From Synchiropus splendidus (taxonomy: Eukaryota; Chordata; Actinopteri; Syngnathiformes; Callionymidae), in assembly GCF_027744825.2 (NCBI RefSeq), contig NC_071336.1, positions 11,781,001 to 11,845,000 on the forward strand: a stretch of 64,000 nucleotides of DNA. Direction: 5' to 3'. Positions within the stretch are counted from its first letter, which is position 1, and every line of letters begins with the position of its first letter. Position numbers and translations under genes: made by a program. Positions 21,686 to 35,087 of this stretch are shown piece by piece. The notes under the pieces are model-generated. The model did no database searches. It saw nothing but the letters and a program-made list of their open reading frames with translations, and was not told the origin of the DNA.

Positions 21686-24430
21686 CATTATGAAGACCAA
21701 CTGCCCGGAACACTTGAGCCTATTTTCCCCATTTTTGTGTACTCTGATAATGTCAATGAAAACTTCATAGATACATGTGATTCATCAATGATGGCTCCAT
21801 TTATGATATTTTGCAGAAGCAGTACACTTGACTTCAGAAATTAATAATAATGTGGCACCCAAATTTTGTTATTATTTATTGTAAAATTGCAAGAGGCAAG
21901 CCAACTAGGGAACTCTGTCCCGACACCACTTAAGTGCCCGGCATACTGCTACTAACAATCTCCTTGGACAGTATATCAAGAAGAAGCTTGGAATGTGGAC
22001 CAGCGATAAGGGTGGAAATAAGTAATAATAATCTTTTGCTCACCTGGCCCAGTCAAAACTATAAAATATTTTGAAACTATTCACACTACAGCTGTACCTG
22101 TAACATTTTAATTATTATCCCAAATATTGACTTTCATGTTGGTTTTGGGGCACCACCCCTGATAGAAATATTATATATTATTACTTATTTTAACCATCAG
22201 ACATTCTGACGATGATACAAACATGATGTAGATTAATGCCACCTTCCAAATAGCAGTCATGCCATTTGTTTTTTTTTGGTCTCGCTGAATTGCGCATCTC
22301 CCAAAAATCATGCCCAAAAGCCAGGCCCCAAATCTTTAAAGGGTAATGATGCACAACATGGTTGCACTGAGGGTGACGCTTAGGAGTTGCACTGTCTTTG
22401 TGGGTCCATAGAGAGCCTGTGTTCCTGTTGAGGAAGTGTGGTATTGTATGAGGTCAGCAGAGTCAGAAATATGTGAGGATTGGCAACACATATGATATGA
22501 AGACCATGAGGCCGCAGACGATGTTTGCTGACACTACAGAGATCAGCAATAGTTGAGAAGCTGGAGACGTGGAAGTACGAGCATCAGAGAAGAGGACTCA
22601 CAATCACAACGTGCGTGAATGTATTGGGGGAAAGTCATGTCGTGTAATGGACAGAGATTAAAAGTGGTGAAGAAAAGTGTGCTGGCACGGTGGGACAGAC
22701 TGTCACATGAGTGGCAGCCGGAGGTTAGCCCGAGGTTGACCTGCTGTGATGACCCTGTGGTCAGGACTTCAGTTTGGCTCCCCCCTTAATATAAAGGAAA
22801 ACACTGCAATACCAATTTCCCTTTTCTCTCTGAACATTTGTCAACCACAAGTGCCTTATATTTGCTGCATGCCCCAGATTTACTATTATAGTCTTTTAAA
22901 TTAATTTTATTTCCTACGACTATGTTTGTCGGGCTCATTCTGTCCTGCAAGGACCCGTCTTGTTTGGGCTCTGATTGTGATCCGCATGGACGTTATTATA
23001 CGGCAGAACTAGAAAACAGCGGCGTAATGAAGGACGCGGTGTGATGAAAGCCGGAGCTACTTCACATGTGAAGAGCTCTCTCGTAATTATTTCCTGAGTG
23101 CAACATGACCGAATAGCAAATTTATTATCTTTCTTTATAGCGGCAGAACCGCAAGAGCCGGGGACAAGTAGCCGAGGGACGGTGGACTGCAAAGGTTTGA
23201 AAAGACCACAACAACCGAGATGAAAGACGGACAGGAAATGGAAAAAGACAAGAGGTGAGCTGGGAGGGCTAATGGGGGAGAAGAGATAGAAAGCGCAAGT
23301 TTGAAGGAGAAGGGAAAAAGAAGGACGCTGGTGAGAGTGTAATTCAGCCGTGCTTATCATGATTATTATGCCTATAATCATAATCACAGTAATTCCAGTC
23401 AGGCGGAAAGGAAAAAGGGAGAAAGCACAAAAATAAGGTGATGGAGGACGAAGAATGCCAAATAACAGGAACAAGAACATTACAGGAGTTGCCATGGTAA
23501 CAGAAAACAGCATCCTCACAAGAAGGTTTTTCTGCATGTCGTGCTGCTTATTTTGTGCTCTTGAGTGACATGTGTTGTTTGTAGGGTTTTTTTTTTTCTA
23601 TGTGTGTGCGTCAAAGCTCCGCTCCCTGATCCATCATCAGCCGGTTGTTCCAGCAGGCCTGGGTTGAAGGAGTTAACCATGGCAATATGTAAAGCAGTAC
23701 ATCACTGAAGGTCACCAATACTGGATGGACATGTCAAAGGATCTACAACAGGGAGACTCTGGGTTTAGATGTAAAGCCACCACCTCCTTGTCTGACGGTG
23801 TGGTTTGCAGCACAGGAATTAAAAAATTCAAGTAGTGATCTAGTCATTGTCTGGAGCTGCTCTTAGGTTTTTAGGCTTATAAACAATTGGTGGAGCCAAG
23901 GATCAGACCAGATTAATATTAAGTTATGAAAGAAACTGATGTACAAAACTGTATTGTTGTGTTGTGAAATAGATTTTACTGTCTTAATCTACTTGTGTGT
24001 ATGTATGTGACATATGTCACACCACTGCAATAATAACAAAAAGCAATAATAGGTCTTAATTGTAGCACAAGGGCTCACTAATGTGGATAATTGACAAGTT
24101 TTCAGGATAGGAAGAGAGAGAGAAAAGTGAAAAGATGCCTTGTTCTCCCCAATTCATAAGCAAACACCACAGACAATAAAGTGACTTGGGAATTGTCAGT
24201 CAAGCTGAAAGCGACAGAATAAGGAAATGGATCAATGCTGACGAGGAGATAAAGAGAAGAGAAATGGCGCTATTAGAAGAAGAGCAGGAGAGGAATGAGA
24301 TGAATAGAGGAGCAGATGAACAGAAGGAAGGAGGAGGGAGAGGAGGATGGAAGCAGGTGGAAGATTCATGAGAAGCACTCTTCCCAAAATATATATGAAT
24401 GTGTGAAAGGAAGTGAGGAGGGTGGAGGGA
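21686..24430. other. Non-coding; includes a 200-codon frame without recognised domains
   Basis: The minus frame at 22935-23537 is the longest in the window but starts in low-information sequence and shows no conserved motif. 23340-23400 carries TATGCCTATAATCATAATCA, which is homeodomain-like. No repeats recognised. Confidence 0.35.
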
Positions 24431-24434
24431 GACA

Positions 24435-24482
<48 letters not shown>
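24431..24482 (+). repeat. (GA)n microsatellite
   Basis: GA/GAGA repeats with two early interruptions, then about 21 uninterrupted GA units. Frames through it (Arg-Glu or Ser-Leu repeats) are artefacts. Confidence 0.97.
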
Positions 24483-24483
<1 letters not shown>

Positions 24484-24502
24484 GCCAGTGTGGAGTCTTT
24501 AT

Positions 24503-24530
24503 GATGAGATGATGATAATGATGATGATGG
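24503..24530 (+). repeat. Short imperfect (ATG)n repeat
   Basis: ATGATGAGATGATGATAATG then ATGATGATGG, about 28 bases. Confidence 0.8.
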
Positions 24531-24918
24531 CTTCCATTTTGCATGATCCCGTTGCAGCTCTTGAGAACTGAAATCAGTCTGACACAGCCTTTGAGCAAAA
24601 CATATCAGTGAGACATGTACAACATGGACAATATTCATCTTGATCATTTAAATATATCCCATAGTACCAGACTCTCTCACAGAAGTGGCCTCTTTCCTGA
24701 CAGTCACAGCGTCAATAAGAAGAATTTTTGGTTTGTACCATTGCCACTTTTAAAAGTCACATGTTTCAACTATGGAAACAGTTTGTACTATAGCTGTCTT
24801 CAATACAGTTCCGCATGAAAACCAGGATCTAAAATTTGCTCATCCAGTGTTCCTGGTACTTTGTGCTGTCACCACCGGGTTAGTTCCCTTTTTGTGCCGT
24901 CAAATTTGTGCCAACTGA

Positions 24919-25079
24919 CAGCGACGGACTCATGAGGCTACATAAAGGAGCGTCCTCATTTTCGGGGTCCACTAGACGGCACTCTCTCCTAAAAACATTG
25001 TCTTTGTACAACCATTTCAAGGAAACCTGGAAACATTTTTAAACATTTTCAAAACAGAAGCCTCACCAGCCCATCACTA
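24919..25079. mobile_element. MITE-A copy 5 (diverged)
   Basis: It starts CAGCGACGGACTCATGAGGC and continues GTCCTCATTTTCGGGGTCCA then CTAGACGGCACTCTC. It ends AGAAGCCTCACCAGCCCATC-ACTA at 25079. The right repeat has lost its CTGAAAATGAGGAC block. The putative 8-bp flanks (CCAACTGA, CCTGCCGT) no longer match well. Confidence 0.75.
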
Positions 25080-27589
25080 CCTGCCGTCTACAATATTGCG
25101 AATGTTTTTTCATCGCCACAGTGAGATGAAAGTTGATTTATTTTGGAGATTCACTTGTTTTGCTGTATTTTATTAAATCAAGTTTTCTGTTGCTTACTTG
25201 TAAACACTTGAGTTATGACAGAAAAAGTCAATCCAAATGGCTTTGTGACAGAACGTTAACATTCAATGTGGGGTCAGCAGGGCGTCCAAGCAGCTGAAAA
25301 CTCTCAACTCTTCTGACAGCAGCATGAAATGTGGCCAAAGATTTTCAAAGGTGGAATTTGTCTGATTGTCAGCACTTTAGGTGTCAGTCATTTCCACCGA
25401 AATGGATGGGAACAGACAAGGGAGGCCCATCTTGGACGTCTTCGACTATCACAGCCCAGTAGAGCTCTCAGACATATGTGATATAAAAGCAGAGGAGCAG
25501 GAGCAGTGAGGCGTCAAAGGCAAACTATTACCTACCAGCACGGACTAGAACAAGGTAAACGGAACGATACATTCTGTCAGTTATAGAATGAGAGCTGGAT
25601 AAAGAGCGGGAAAAGGGAATTGAGGGGAAGTGGGGGTAAGTGGAAGGTGTGGCTATGAATACATGGATGCACATCCTGGCAAAAGTGCCAGCAGGTGACA
25701 CGGTGATTGATTTATAGATAGATTGCTGGTTGTGTCTCAGCTGGAGCACAAACACAGCTGGAGTTGCGGCGAGAACAGTGAAGAGATAAATTTCACTGTG
25801 ATAAGAGACGCGACGCATGAAAGGCGATGAATTTGAAGGAGGAGAAGCCGACGGAGCAATTAGAGGTGGAGAAATGGAGCGGAGGAAATAAGGGGATGAA
25901 TGGATGTGCTGCGACGGGAGGGTGAGTGGACGTGCTCCGTCTCTCCGGAGTCTCAGTCGTCATTTTTAGTGTTCAGGTTTCATGTTCGCTCACGTCTCAC
26001 TTGAATAATTCAGAGGCGCCTCGGCTGTGCCGCCAGAACCATTCCTCAAATATTGTTCAATATGCCCACCGGAGAGTCTGAGGAGGGGATTAGTCATTCC
26101 AAAATTGGGAGAAACTGGCGCAAGTCTTCCCGTAAAACTTCAAGGATGTTTGGGATCCACAGAGGGTAGATGGAAAAAACAGCAAACAGTAGCGTCATTC
26201 AAAACGTAACCAGTCCGTCACTGCCGTAACAATCACAGTGACGACAACTGGGATATATTATCACGACGATGGGCTTGAAACTCGTTTTTATCGTTTGGTT
26301 TAGGCCACACCCTTGGTTCAGCTCAGAAGAATGATGAATAGATCTACACGTGGAATCTGGCAACTTTTGTTGAGATCTCCCTGCATGGGTTCAACCTGGT
26401 TTTGATGATGCGGCCAGGTACAACATGTGCAACAAAAATGTGACAGCAGCTGAAAGACTCCTGATCAAACAACAAACAAAGCCAGAAAGATTAGAGCGGC
26501 CGTTTCTGAGGTGATTTGCAGATGAAGAACAGGAATCCTATCGGGCTTTTTGTTCCGGCCAAAATGTGTTTGTGAAAATGTTGAACGCTGTCCCAGAAGA
26601 TGAGCTCGAGTCTGGACCGCGCATGGAGGAAATGGCAAACAAAACAGTGCAGATGACCAGGAAAGATGTGAAAAATGCAACTGAATTGATGCGATTTTGA
26701 GATAGAGCAGTATCCATTTCCTCTATGTGAAGAGAATGTAGGGTAAAGTTCAGAAATTAAAATGTTTATGCGGAAGGAAGGGGAGCAGAAAATAGCCTCA
26801 AGAATCGCAGGCTAGAACTGAAGGCGGAGGCTAAAAGGATTCTGTCCTGGCTGGCACACCTGCCTCGATCTCAGTCACCTCCCGCCAGGCCTCAACTCTC
26901 CGCGTCCAGCCAGCAGGAATAAGTTTGGGCTGTTAGTGGCGGCAGGAGAGAGGGCGAGGCAGCGGTGGTGGCAGCAGGGGGTCCAGGTAATGATGTGTAA
27001 GGGCTGAACTGAGACCAGAGAGAAACTGGAGGAGGCAGATGGTCGTCAGGGGCAACAGGACACAGCTGTGTGCTTCATGTCTCCCTCCTTCCTTGATTGT
27101 GCCATGATGAGTGTGTATGTATGTGTGCGTGTGTCCAAAGTGCTGTAGATACTTCACTTCCAATTTGAGGCGACACTCCACTTCTGTCTCAATCAGTCTC
27201 TTCATCTCATCTGCCTCCTCCCATCCTTCCCCAAATCTCTCAATCTGTCCACAGGAGTTTGCTTGGCCTTCTGACGCTCCACAATGACACACTCACTGGT
27301 TATTCATTTGTGTTCTGTGCACGCTATTATTTACCTGGAGTGTCGCAGGTTAGCTTATTAAATCAGCAGTCCATCACACCATCTTGAAATTTGAATGATC
27401 TTACTGGAAAATATGAATGTCACCAAGCTTTGGCAAGTTGTGCAGACAATGTTTTCATCACCGTTAATCCCAGAATGACGCGATTGACCCAGAAAGCCCA
27501 ACAAGTCCTTGTTGAAGATGGTCAGATCCTTGTAACCGGACAAAAACTTGTGTTCCAAAATTCGTGCTTTCATTTTGCCATTTCCGTTT
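25080..27589. other. Non-coding sequence, nothing recognised
   Basis: Purine-rich strands at 25560-25640 and 25800-25930, a short GT run near 27116-27134, and a chance frame at 27391-27723. No element ends and no recognisable exon. Confidence 0.4.
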
Positions 27590-28196
27590 TTTGGTGCCTT
27601 GTTTCTGTTTTCTTTCCACCTTCACAGCAGCACAGCTGGAACCCATGCGCCAATCAAGCTCCACTGATTTCAATACTTTGGTTCCAGACTGTGTTGCCAG
27701 ATGGTTACTTGGCGTCCACCTAAGAACTTCCCCTCATGCATTTCTCCCAACTTATTTGATAACTCTTAGATCATGCGTGCGTGTTTTATCTTTAAGCCTT
27801 CTTGATTTCTTCCTCGTTTTGTTTTCTGCCTTTTGCTATTAGCTGCATGCTTTGTGTGAGTGTTTCTGTAACTCACTTTTTGTTTTCTCTTGTTAGCTTT
27901 CTTCCTCGTGCGTGTGTGTTTATTCCACCACTGAGCGCTTTTCGTGATTTGGGCCTCGTGAGTTTACCCGAGTGCGTTTTTGTTGTCACCGTTTTTTAGG
28001 CTTGACTTTATTTCGCCCATTTTCTGTTTCAAGTTTTTCCCTGTCCTTGCGTGTTCGATTCAGTCTGCATTTTGGTGGCAACATTCTTGTTTTTATTAAA
28101 ACCTTGTGTTAAACGAATCCTTGTTGTGTCGAGTCCTCTGTATATATATAGCGATATTAGTGTTTGGGTCTGCTACCCTGAGCCACCATGACAACT
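27590..28196 (+). mobile_element. Possible retroelement 3' portion
   Basis: A T-rich segment ends TTTTTATTAAAACCTTGTGT, GTCGAGTCCTCTG and, after a TATATATATA interruption, TCTGCTACCCTGAGCCACCA-TGACA. This ending (late polyadenylation-like signal, GTC-type phrase, CCGTGACA-like terminus) is familiar from dispersed fish retroelements. I cannot see a matching left end or primer site, so an LTR identity is not shown. Confidence 0.35.
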
Positions 28197-29939
28197 TGCT
28201 AGAGATTTTATGTGTTCTCATTTCTGACCAAGTCAGAAATTATTTTCTTCATTTAAGAATTATCACAGACTAATAGAGTTGCGTGTTGACGCATTGGCAT
28301 TGCGATGAGTCAAAAAGAGTGGTTGGGGTTAGGTACGCCATGGGATGGTGCGCCATTCACATGTAGCAGTGTCAACTGCTATTGAAAGCCTGTCACAGGT
28401 TGCGCGTTTTAGTCTCTGCACCATCACTAGGGAGGAGAGCCACGTAATATCTATTTGTAGTTCATAGAAGAGAGCTTCCTTATGTCTCCTCGTCCCTTTC
28501 TCTGTGATGTGCGATCCACACCCCTACCTGAAATGCAGCACGGAAGTATGTTTTTTTTTTTCCTGCCACTATGTTCAGGGATCAACCGTTCAAAACGTAA
28601 CCTAAAAAAGCATGTTTGTTTGTGAACATAAACAATGCTGATTTATGTGTCATCTTGGCAGGGCGCGAGTGGCTGCATTTCAACATGGATGAGTAACATT
28701 GACACCATGCAATGATGCTGATTTGAGGAACGCTGTCACTGTTTGTGAGTCGACATGTTCTCAGCCTCCCTCAGTTTGTGATCATCACGCAGTCTGTCAT
28801 TTATGTAGTGCAGAGTCTTATTAAATCCACAACCCTTTGAGGGCTACATGAGCAAGCTTCCGTGGTGTAATGAGGAGTGTCGGCAAAATAAATCTGTGAA
28901 AGGCAGCATTTGTGTTGGCGCCATATTTGTTATTTTTAAAAGCACCGAAAATGACTAGGAAATGGATGAACATGACTCACAGAGCATTGTTTCCTAAGGA
29001 GAGATTTCATCTTGCTAACACTGTAGATGACTCTTAAAACATTCAAAAGTACAAAAGAGCCCCTTTCAAAGAATATTCTGGACTTTGGTTGGGGTCTTGA
29101 TGTTGAAGTCCACTTGCCAACTCAGCTTCAGCAAGAGTCCAAACTCAGCATCTCAGAGCTGACACTGACAAAGTTTGCCTCTTCTTGGTTAACATGCATT
29201 CTCAAATTACCAACTCACATCACAAGTTGTCTATGTCTAGCAGCCATTGAAAAGTATACATTGTTAAATACACCTCAGTCTGATGAACTCTAGTACAACA
29301 TTTCAGGTCGCAACTGCAGGTTTTTATTTAGAAGTCGCAGGAACACTTGACAAGAATCTAGAGAACACAGTGCTCTGACAGAACAAGTGTTTGCTTTTAC
29401 GCTTTGATCACCGATGGCAGCCATGTTTGTTAGATGCGGCAGTTTGAATGACAAATTACAAAATGTGCCATAATTTAACATCAGCATCTGCGTGGGGACG
29501 ACAGCGACAAAAACACCAGGCAGGGGAACATTAAAGGTTCACTCACATTTACAGGGACGTCGACTTGTGATGTTCCGCTCGTTCAAGTTCAAACAGGAAG
29601 CAGTGATTTTCTTCTCTGCTGTCAGCTCGCGAAAGTTGCTTCACTTTGGAAAAAAAAAATACAGCTGGAACAGATTCGTGATCAAACACCTGAGAACACA
29701 ATTGTGCATTTAATTAAGTTCCTGCCAGATGTAAGGGTGTTATCTTGGGAACAATTCTGACCCACATCCGTCACTTTGTCATGAACATTGTCAACTGTGG
29801 TGACCATGGCTTAGAGAAGGCAAAAGGAGCAGTAGACCCATGGCAAGTCATTTCCTCTGTTAGTTACATTTAAAGGAAAGGAAAGCTGCGGTAAATCTGC
29901 GGCCTCTCTGAGTGGAGTCTGGATGTTTTTCCTGTGCTA
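28197..29939. other. Non-coding sequence, nothing recognised
   Basis: T-run at 28551-28561, A-run at 29650-29658; no recognised element. Confidence 0.4.
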
Positions 29940-30070
29940 GGTGTGGTTTCCTCCTGGCACTCTGGTTTCCTCCTAAATAGCCATTAGGTGTGAGTGTCTG
30001 TAAGTTCTCTTCTCCCTATATGTGAAATGGACAAGCGATCTGACCGGGGTGTCCTTTGCCTCTCACCAAA
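29940..30070 (+). mobile_element. SINE-like dispersed repeat, fragment
   Basis: TCTGGTTTCCTCCTAAATAG, AGGTGTGAGTGTCTGTAAGT and ACCGGGGTGTCCTTTGCCTC followed by TCACC correspond to the body of a common fish repeat. Its other copies read CGGTTTCCTCCCACAGTCC, then GGTGTGAGTGTG, then CCxGGGTGTxCCCxGCCTCTC. The 5' head is missing. Confidence 0.5.
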
Positions 30071-30483
30071 TAATGGCTCCAGCTGTGTTTCAAATGTTCG
30101 TCTCAAAACTTAGTTCCACCCGCACACTTAGGTTTGACTTGTTGCTTAAATTTTATTTCAAATAAGCATATATAACCACCAAACATTAGTTCATTTACCA
30201 GTTGATACGTTCAGCCGGTTAAACAAACTGAGAAGTCGACTATACCTACCTGTTTAGGTGTTCATAAGTTTTTCCAAGCAATCTTCTATATATATATCTT
30301 CTGATAACATTTTGACCCATACAACCATGGTAAAACTTTTCCTCTCACACAAGTTTTCAAGGTTTAATTCAGTTCAATATGTGGTGCAAATGTGTTGGTT
30401 AAATAGCCACACATTTTTTTTAATCAGTGTAATATGTTTTTGAAGAAGTAAGCTGGGTTTCCAGTGCTCACATGTGCCTCTTG

Positions 30484-30532
30484 TCACGTGTAGAGTAGCT
30501 CCTCTTTATTCACAAGGTTGCTGGTTTGTTTC
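30484..30532 (+). repeat. tRNA-like SINE head, degraded
   Basis: GTGTAGAGTAGCTCCTCTTT followed by CACAAGGTTGCTGGTTTGTT-TCCGTCC resembles the A-box/B-box head of tRNA-derived fish SINEs, with GGTTTGTTTCC in place of GGTTCGATTCC. Confidence 0.35.
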
Positions 30533-31537
30533 CGTCCAATGATCAACAGTCTATAAACAGCCTAATAAAACATATCCATTTCTCTCAATAGCAGGTCAGT
30601 TAGTCACGTCAACAGCCTGAATCCTCTTCTATCATAAAATGAAGAAGCAATTTCATAAATTATATTTAAAAAACAAAGATTTACAATTTCCCCAGGAGCC
30701 AAACAATGGCAGGTGCCATCCCTCACCATTCCCATTTGATGCTCCTGGTGTACTGTATAAACTCTCCTGCTCATGTCGTCCCACTGGACTGTGTCAAACA
30801 GGTGAAAACAAGAGGCTTTACTCTGACACTCTGACAGAGTCTTGTTTGACCTTCCAAGCAGCCACTGGAGAAATGCAGGAGATGGCAACATCCATGCTGA
30901 ACTGTTTAAGACCCTGGCCCTCTAGAGTGCTGACAAAAACAGGCCTCAATTGATGAGCATTATTTTACTCACGTCAACTCCATAGAGTAAAGTGTAATAT
31001 ACGTCCAAAGTATGTAGGGAATTAGGTATTCTAACATTTTGGGTAGTAATGCAGAACTACAGAACAGAGTTTAAAACAAAGAGAGTTTTATTATAACTTT
31101 GACTATAACATATTTGCCATGTCTGGTTTTCATTTGAAAGTTTTGCTTGTACTCAGTCTAGGCACAGTTTTGCCAATACACAGGCGTCTTGACTCAGTCT
31201 GCTTGTCACCCAACCTACTAATAAACAGCTACAAGCTCTTCACCGTTGCCAGATCGGCAATGCTTTCATGCATGCTATAGCCTTCCATGCCATCCTGACC
31301 CACAGTGATCTGCTGTTCCTGGATTTTATTTTTTTTAACTGAGCATTTTGCTGTGACTCCTTCATTTAAATTTTTTTTCTCCTGGCATGGCCTTCACCAG
31401 TCATATCTGCCATGTCTGTCACTGTGGCTTTGCTGGGGTTGAGTTCCTTGACCCGACCCTGTTACTGATCTTCCTGCGTTGATACTTTTGGACTCTAGGA
31501 AAAACGCTTCTGTTGGAACTTGTTGGACTCTCATTGT
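30533..31537. other. Non-coding sequence, nothing recognised
   Basis: 31280-31520 has the T-rich look of retroelement 3' sequence but no clear boundary. Confidence 0.35.
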
Positions 31538-31710
31538 CAAACATGCAGCATGCGTGGGTTTCTCTGGTACTCTGGTGTCCTCCCACAGCCCAGAAAAGTT
31601 TGACTGATCAGTTAAAATTGAGAAGAGAGAGTGAGAGAATGGCTGTCTATGTACCTGAGGATGGTGAGTGTTGCTTGCTACTTACCTATGTACCTGGGAT
31701 AGATGAATAT
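31538..31710 (+). mobile_element. SINE-like dispersed repeat, fragment
   Basis: CATGCAGCATGCGTGGGTTT, CTCTGGTACTCTGGTGTCCT and CCCACAGCCCAGAAAAG match the central block of the same family as 38155-38410. The remainder (to a GGGATAGAT-like phrase near 31696) is diverged. Confidence 0.5.
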
Positions 31711-34700
31711 AGTGTATGAATGTCTTGTGTACCACCTGTTGTTTGCATGAAGTAAAAATGAGGGCGCACTGCTTTCAACAACCTTCTGGAGACGCTAAAG
31801 ATTATTGCGTTTCTTTGATGCAGCTGCAAGTCGTTCTTAAATTTCTATTGACATCCCATTTCTTCCTGAAGAGGATGATTAATATTTGGTTGTTTGATTT
31901 TCCTGTTATTGAAAACGCCTGACATCATCTTTAATGCTAGCTGAAAAACAACCTGGCCTAATTACTTTGGTTTTTCCTTCTTTGGCAAAATCTCTTTGGC
32001 TCTTTTTTGTTTGTCACAGGCCTAAGGAACTAGAGCAGGAAGAGTGAGTCTCTCACAGCATGCGCATGTATATATGAGTACAGGAGCAAAGGTGGGGGGG
32101 CCAGGATCAGGAATAGAAGGTATCAGAGCTGAGACATGCAGCAGTGACGGAGAGAGAGAGACGGATAATGAGAAGCAGGGGGTGGCGGCGCTGGCGTGGG
32201 GAGAAGAAGATAGAGACTAGAAATAGACATGCAAAGTACAAGGTGTTGAGTCAGAGAGTGAAAGATGGCAGGTACGTGAGGGGGAGGTACGGTGGGGTGG
32301 GGGTCTGAAAGTTGAGCGTGTTGGAGGCGGGGTGTGAAATGTGGATGGAACACATGAAAACACGAGAAGAGTTGACGGAAAATGAAACATGAGTCACCCT
32401 GAGCATTGACACATGCACATTTGCATAGGTGATGTGTTGGGAGTTTTATTTGAAGCATGTCTCAGACGGATTGAAGGTAAGGCAGAAGAAGGACAATGTC
32501 ATCGGAGATCAAGTTTCAGATGTGTACCAGACACCCGCGTCTAACTGAGGATGAAAGAACTGATGAGGTTCTTTCACTCTGTTTCATTCCTAATCAAATA
32601 TTAAAGACAACGTCTTCTCAAGCTTATAGCTTGTGAGTGGAACTAAAGAAAGTGACGCAAGGCGTCTCACAGGTATTGTAGCTGTTTTCCCTTTTCTCAT
32701 TTGCAAATTGAGATTCTTAAACTTCATCTATCCAAACTTCTTTAACCCTCAGAGCCGTCATAAGCCCTCAGATCCTGTAGCTGACAATGATGTGGGAGGC
32801 ATCATTTTCTAACCTTGGTCCATGCTTTTGCAACCAAAGTAGAGTTTTTCTCGCTTTAAAAGCAGATTGTTGTTTATCAGAATGTTCCCTGCTTTTGTTT
32901 GTTATTTTTGCAACACACATAACTGATAGTTTACTGTTGGCATTATTATTATTACTACTCTTAATTCTTTATCTCCATGTATTCAATGTATTTGTCATCT
33001 ATATTTAATTTCTTTTTGCTCATTGTTATACTTTTATCTTTTTTACTTTTCCATTCCTCCTCAGCATGAGGTCATGAGACTGAGCTTCTAGGGGTCTGTG
33101 TTTTGGGGTATTTATTACCAGTAATTGGACAGCACTGTGTTGTAGGTTGAGAAGGGTGAAAGATGCCTTCCTTGTTATTTTTTTTTTAAATTTATTTATT
33201 ATTTTTTTAACGCTGTTTTCACCTGCATCTCAGCTTGCGGAAAAGTGCGTAACAAAGGAAGCACTTTGATGTCTCTCTCACAGTTTTAACCTATTATTAA
33301 AGCACTTCAACAGACCTCAGTTGTAGAGTCTATGTGGTCAACGGACTATGCCGTGACAATACCCAGATATCAATGTGATGTTCTGTGTTTTTGTTTAGTT
33401 AACCCATTGATGATTTGAGATTTTCAGTCAGCAGGTGGTGGAGAAACTACAGCTACCAGTTATTGGGTTTTTGAAAACAAAAAAAATGATCATGTGCTGG
33501 GAGGATGATGGTTCTATATTTAGTACAACATTATATTCAGATGACTTTCTACATCGAGAAGCGAAACGACTCCATTCTCTTTCACCATTCATGCTGCAAA
33601 AGGCCAGTACCATGTCTAATTTGCGCCGCCAAGAAGGTCCATCACAATTCATTCAATCGCAACACAAGTCTGTTTGGTTGTCAGCTTTGAGATTGAAAAA
33701 AGGAAAAGTTGCACAGTCTCACCCTGTCTCAATATCACCTGGCTACAAACGCTCTGAAATATAAAACAGTATTGATTTAATTAAACCGCTAATTTAAAAA
33801 GTTGCGACACACACACATCTATTTCTAATCTGTTTTTGGTGTGTCCGGAGGTGCTGCGGTGGGGTGAGGTAAGTGTTTCTCTTCATTTCCATCTTCATCC
33901 TGAGTCGCTCTGGCATTCGCACACACACACAATTAAGTGTCATAGAAAGTGGAACAGCTCTTAAAACTGATGAGTAGGTGATGAGATACACTCAATTAAA
34001 CAGAATGCGGATCCACAGCACCCAGGGGAGTCGTACGTGCGCGCGCGAGTGTTTATGTGAGTGTGAAGAGCATCATAGATTTCAAAGATTGATCCTCATG
34101 TTTGTCAGCGTCTATGATGTTTGAGTTCTGGATGAGTTCCTCAGCCAACACTCGCTCCCACCCGGGAGACCCTCTTATGTGGAGGCTTCATCCTGATAGG
34201 TGTGATAAACGCTCCGACACGTCCATGTCAGATTGAGGGGTGATAATGTGTAATGTCTTAGACAGGCCCCTGAGGAACACTTGTTGGGATCTTCATAACA
34301 AATGAGACACGAGTGGAGAGAGAAGGCAGCGAGTGGAGGAAGGGCTGCACCGCGGAGGTGAGCTGGAGTCATTTAAACAGAAGGATGCAGTGTACAGACA
34401 CTTATTTACGAGAGACGTCAACATACACTCACTGCTGGAGCAGAGTTCCACTCTTTTCTTTTCCTATCCAGCTCTGACAGATGGAACGATGATCGGCTTT
34501 CTCACACTTGATGCCCATGGGATAATACTCTGCTGTGGTTGAGAACTCACTGAAGAGAGGGGCGGAGGCTGCACGCTGGTGTTGGGCCTCCAATGATGGC
34601 TGGGTGGAAACAACTTCAGACCTTGTTGATATCAGAAGCTGATTTGCTTCTGAACACTGTAAAAACAAGCACATTGTCGCTTCCAAGGTGTCAATTTGTT

Positions 34701-35087
34701 TGCAGCAAAGTCAGTTGTCCATGTTGCATGTTGCATGGAGTGTTGCTTCTCGAGCTTGGTACCTGATGAAATGATAAGAGCAACTCAAGATCCTACTGTA
34801 TGTAGACCAAGAGGCATTCCCCCCTGCACGTGTCGTAACCCCAACCCTTCCTTCTGGAATGTTTACAGCATTTTCAAGGACTCGGACTCAACTGCATTTC
34901 TAGATTAATTGTGACCCTTTTGCCACTTTGTCTACAAAGTGTTTGTCCGCAAAGCATCTGGGAGGAAAGAGCACCGAGTAACATCAAGAGTCTAACGCAA
35001 CATTGTACTTTTACTGACACCTGGAAAGCAAACATAAGAAGTGCAGAGTTAGTTCAACATTAACGTAACACATGATTTGTCCTCTCT
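31711..35087. other. Non-coding; possible retroelement end at 33262-33358
   Basis: 33295-33358 (ATTAAAGCACTTCAACAGAC to GACTATGCCGTGACA) resembles the 28.1-kb retroelement ending. GA-rich low complexity lies at 32140-32160, T-runs at 33178-33190 and 31328-31337. No exons recognised. Confidence 0.3.

Noticed and set aside
22935..23537. A 200-codon minus-strand frame, the longest in the window
   Set aside because: No recognisable domain or motif and low-complexity hydrophobic, proline and serine runs. Length alone is within what 64 kb of stop-poor sequence can yield.
24200..24598. Ser-Leu and Arg-Glu repeat frames
   Set aside because: They are translations of the GA microsatellite.
27391..27723. 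Possible exon with a 110-codon frame
   Set aside because: No domain match, no convincing splice pair, and its second half runs into repeat-like T-rich sequence.
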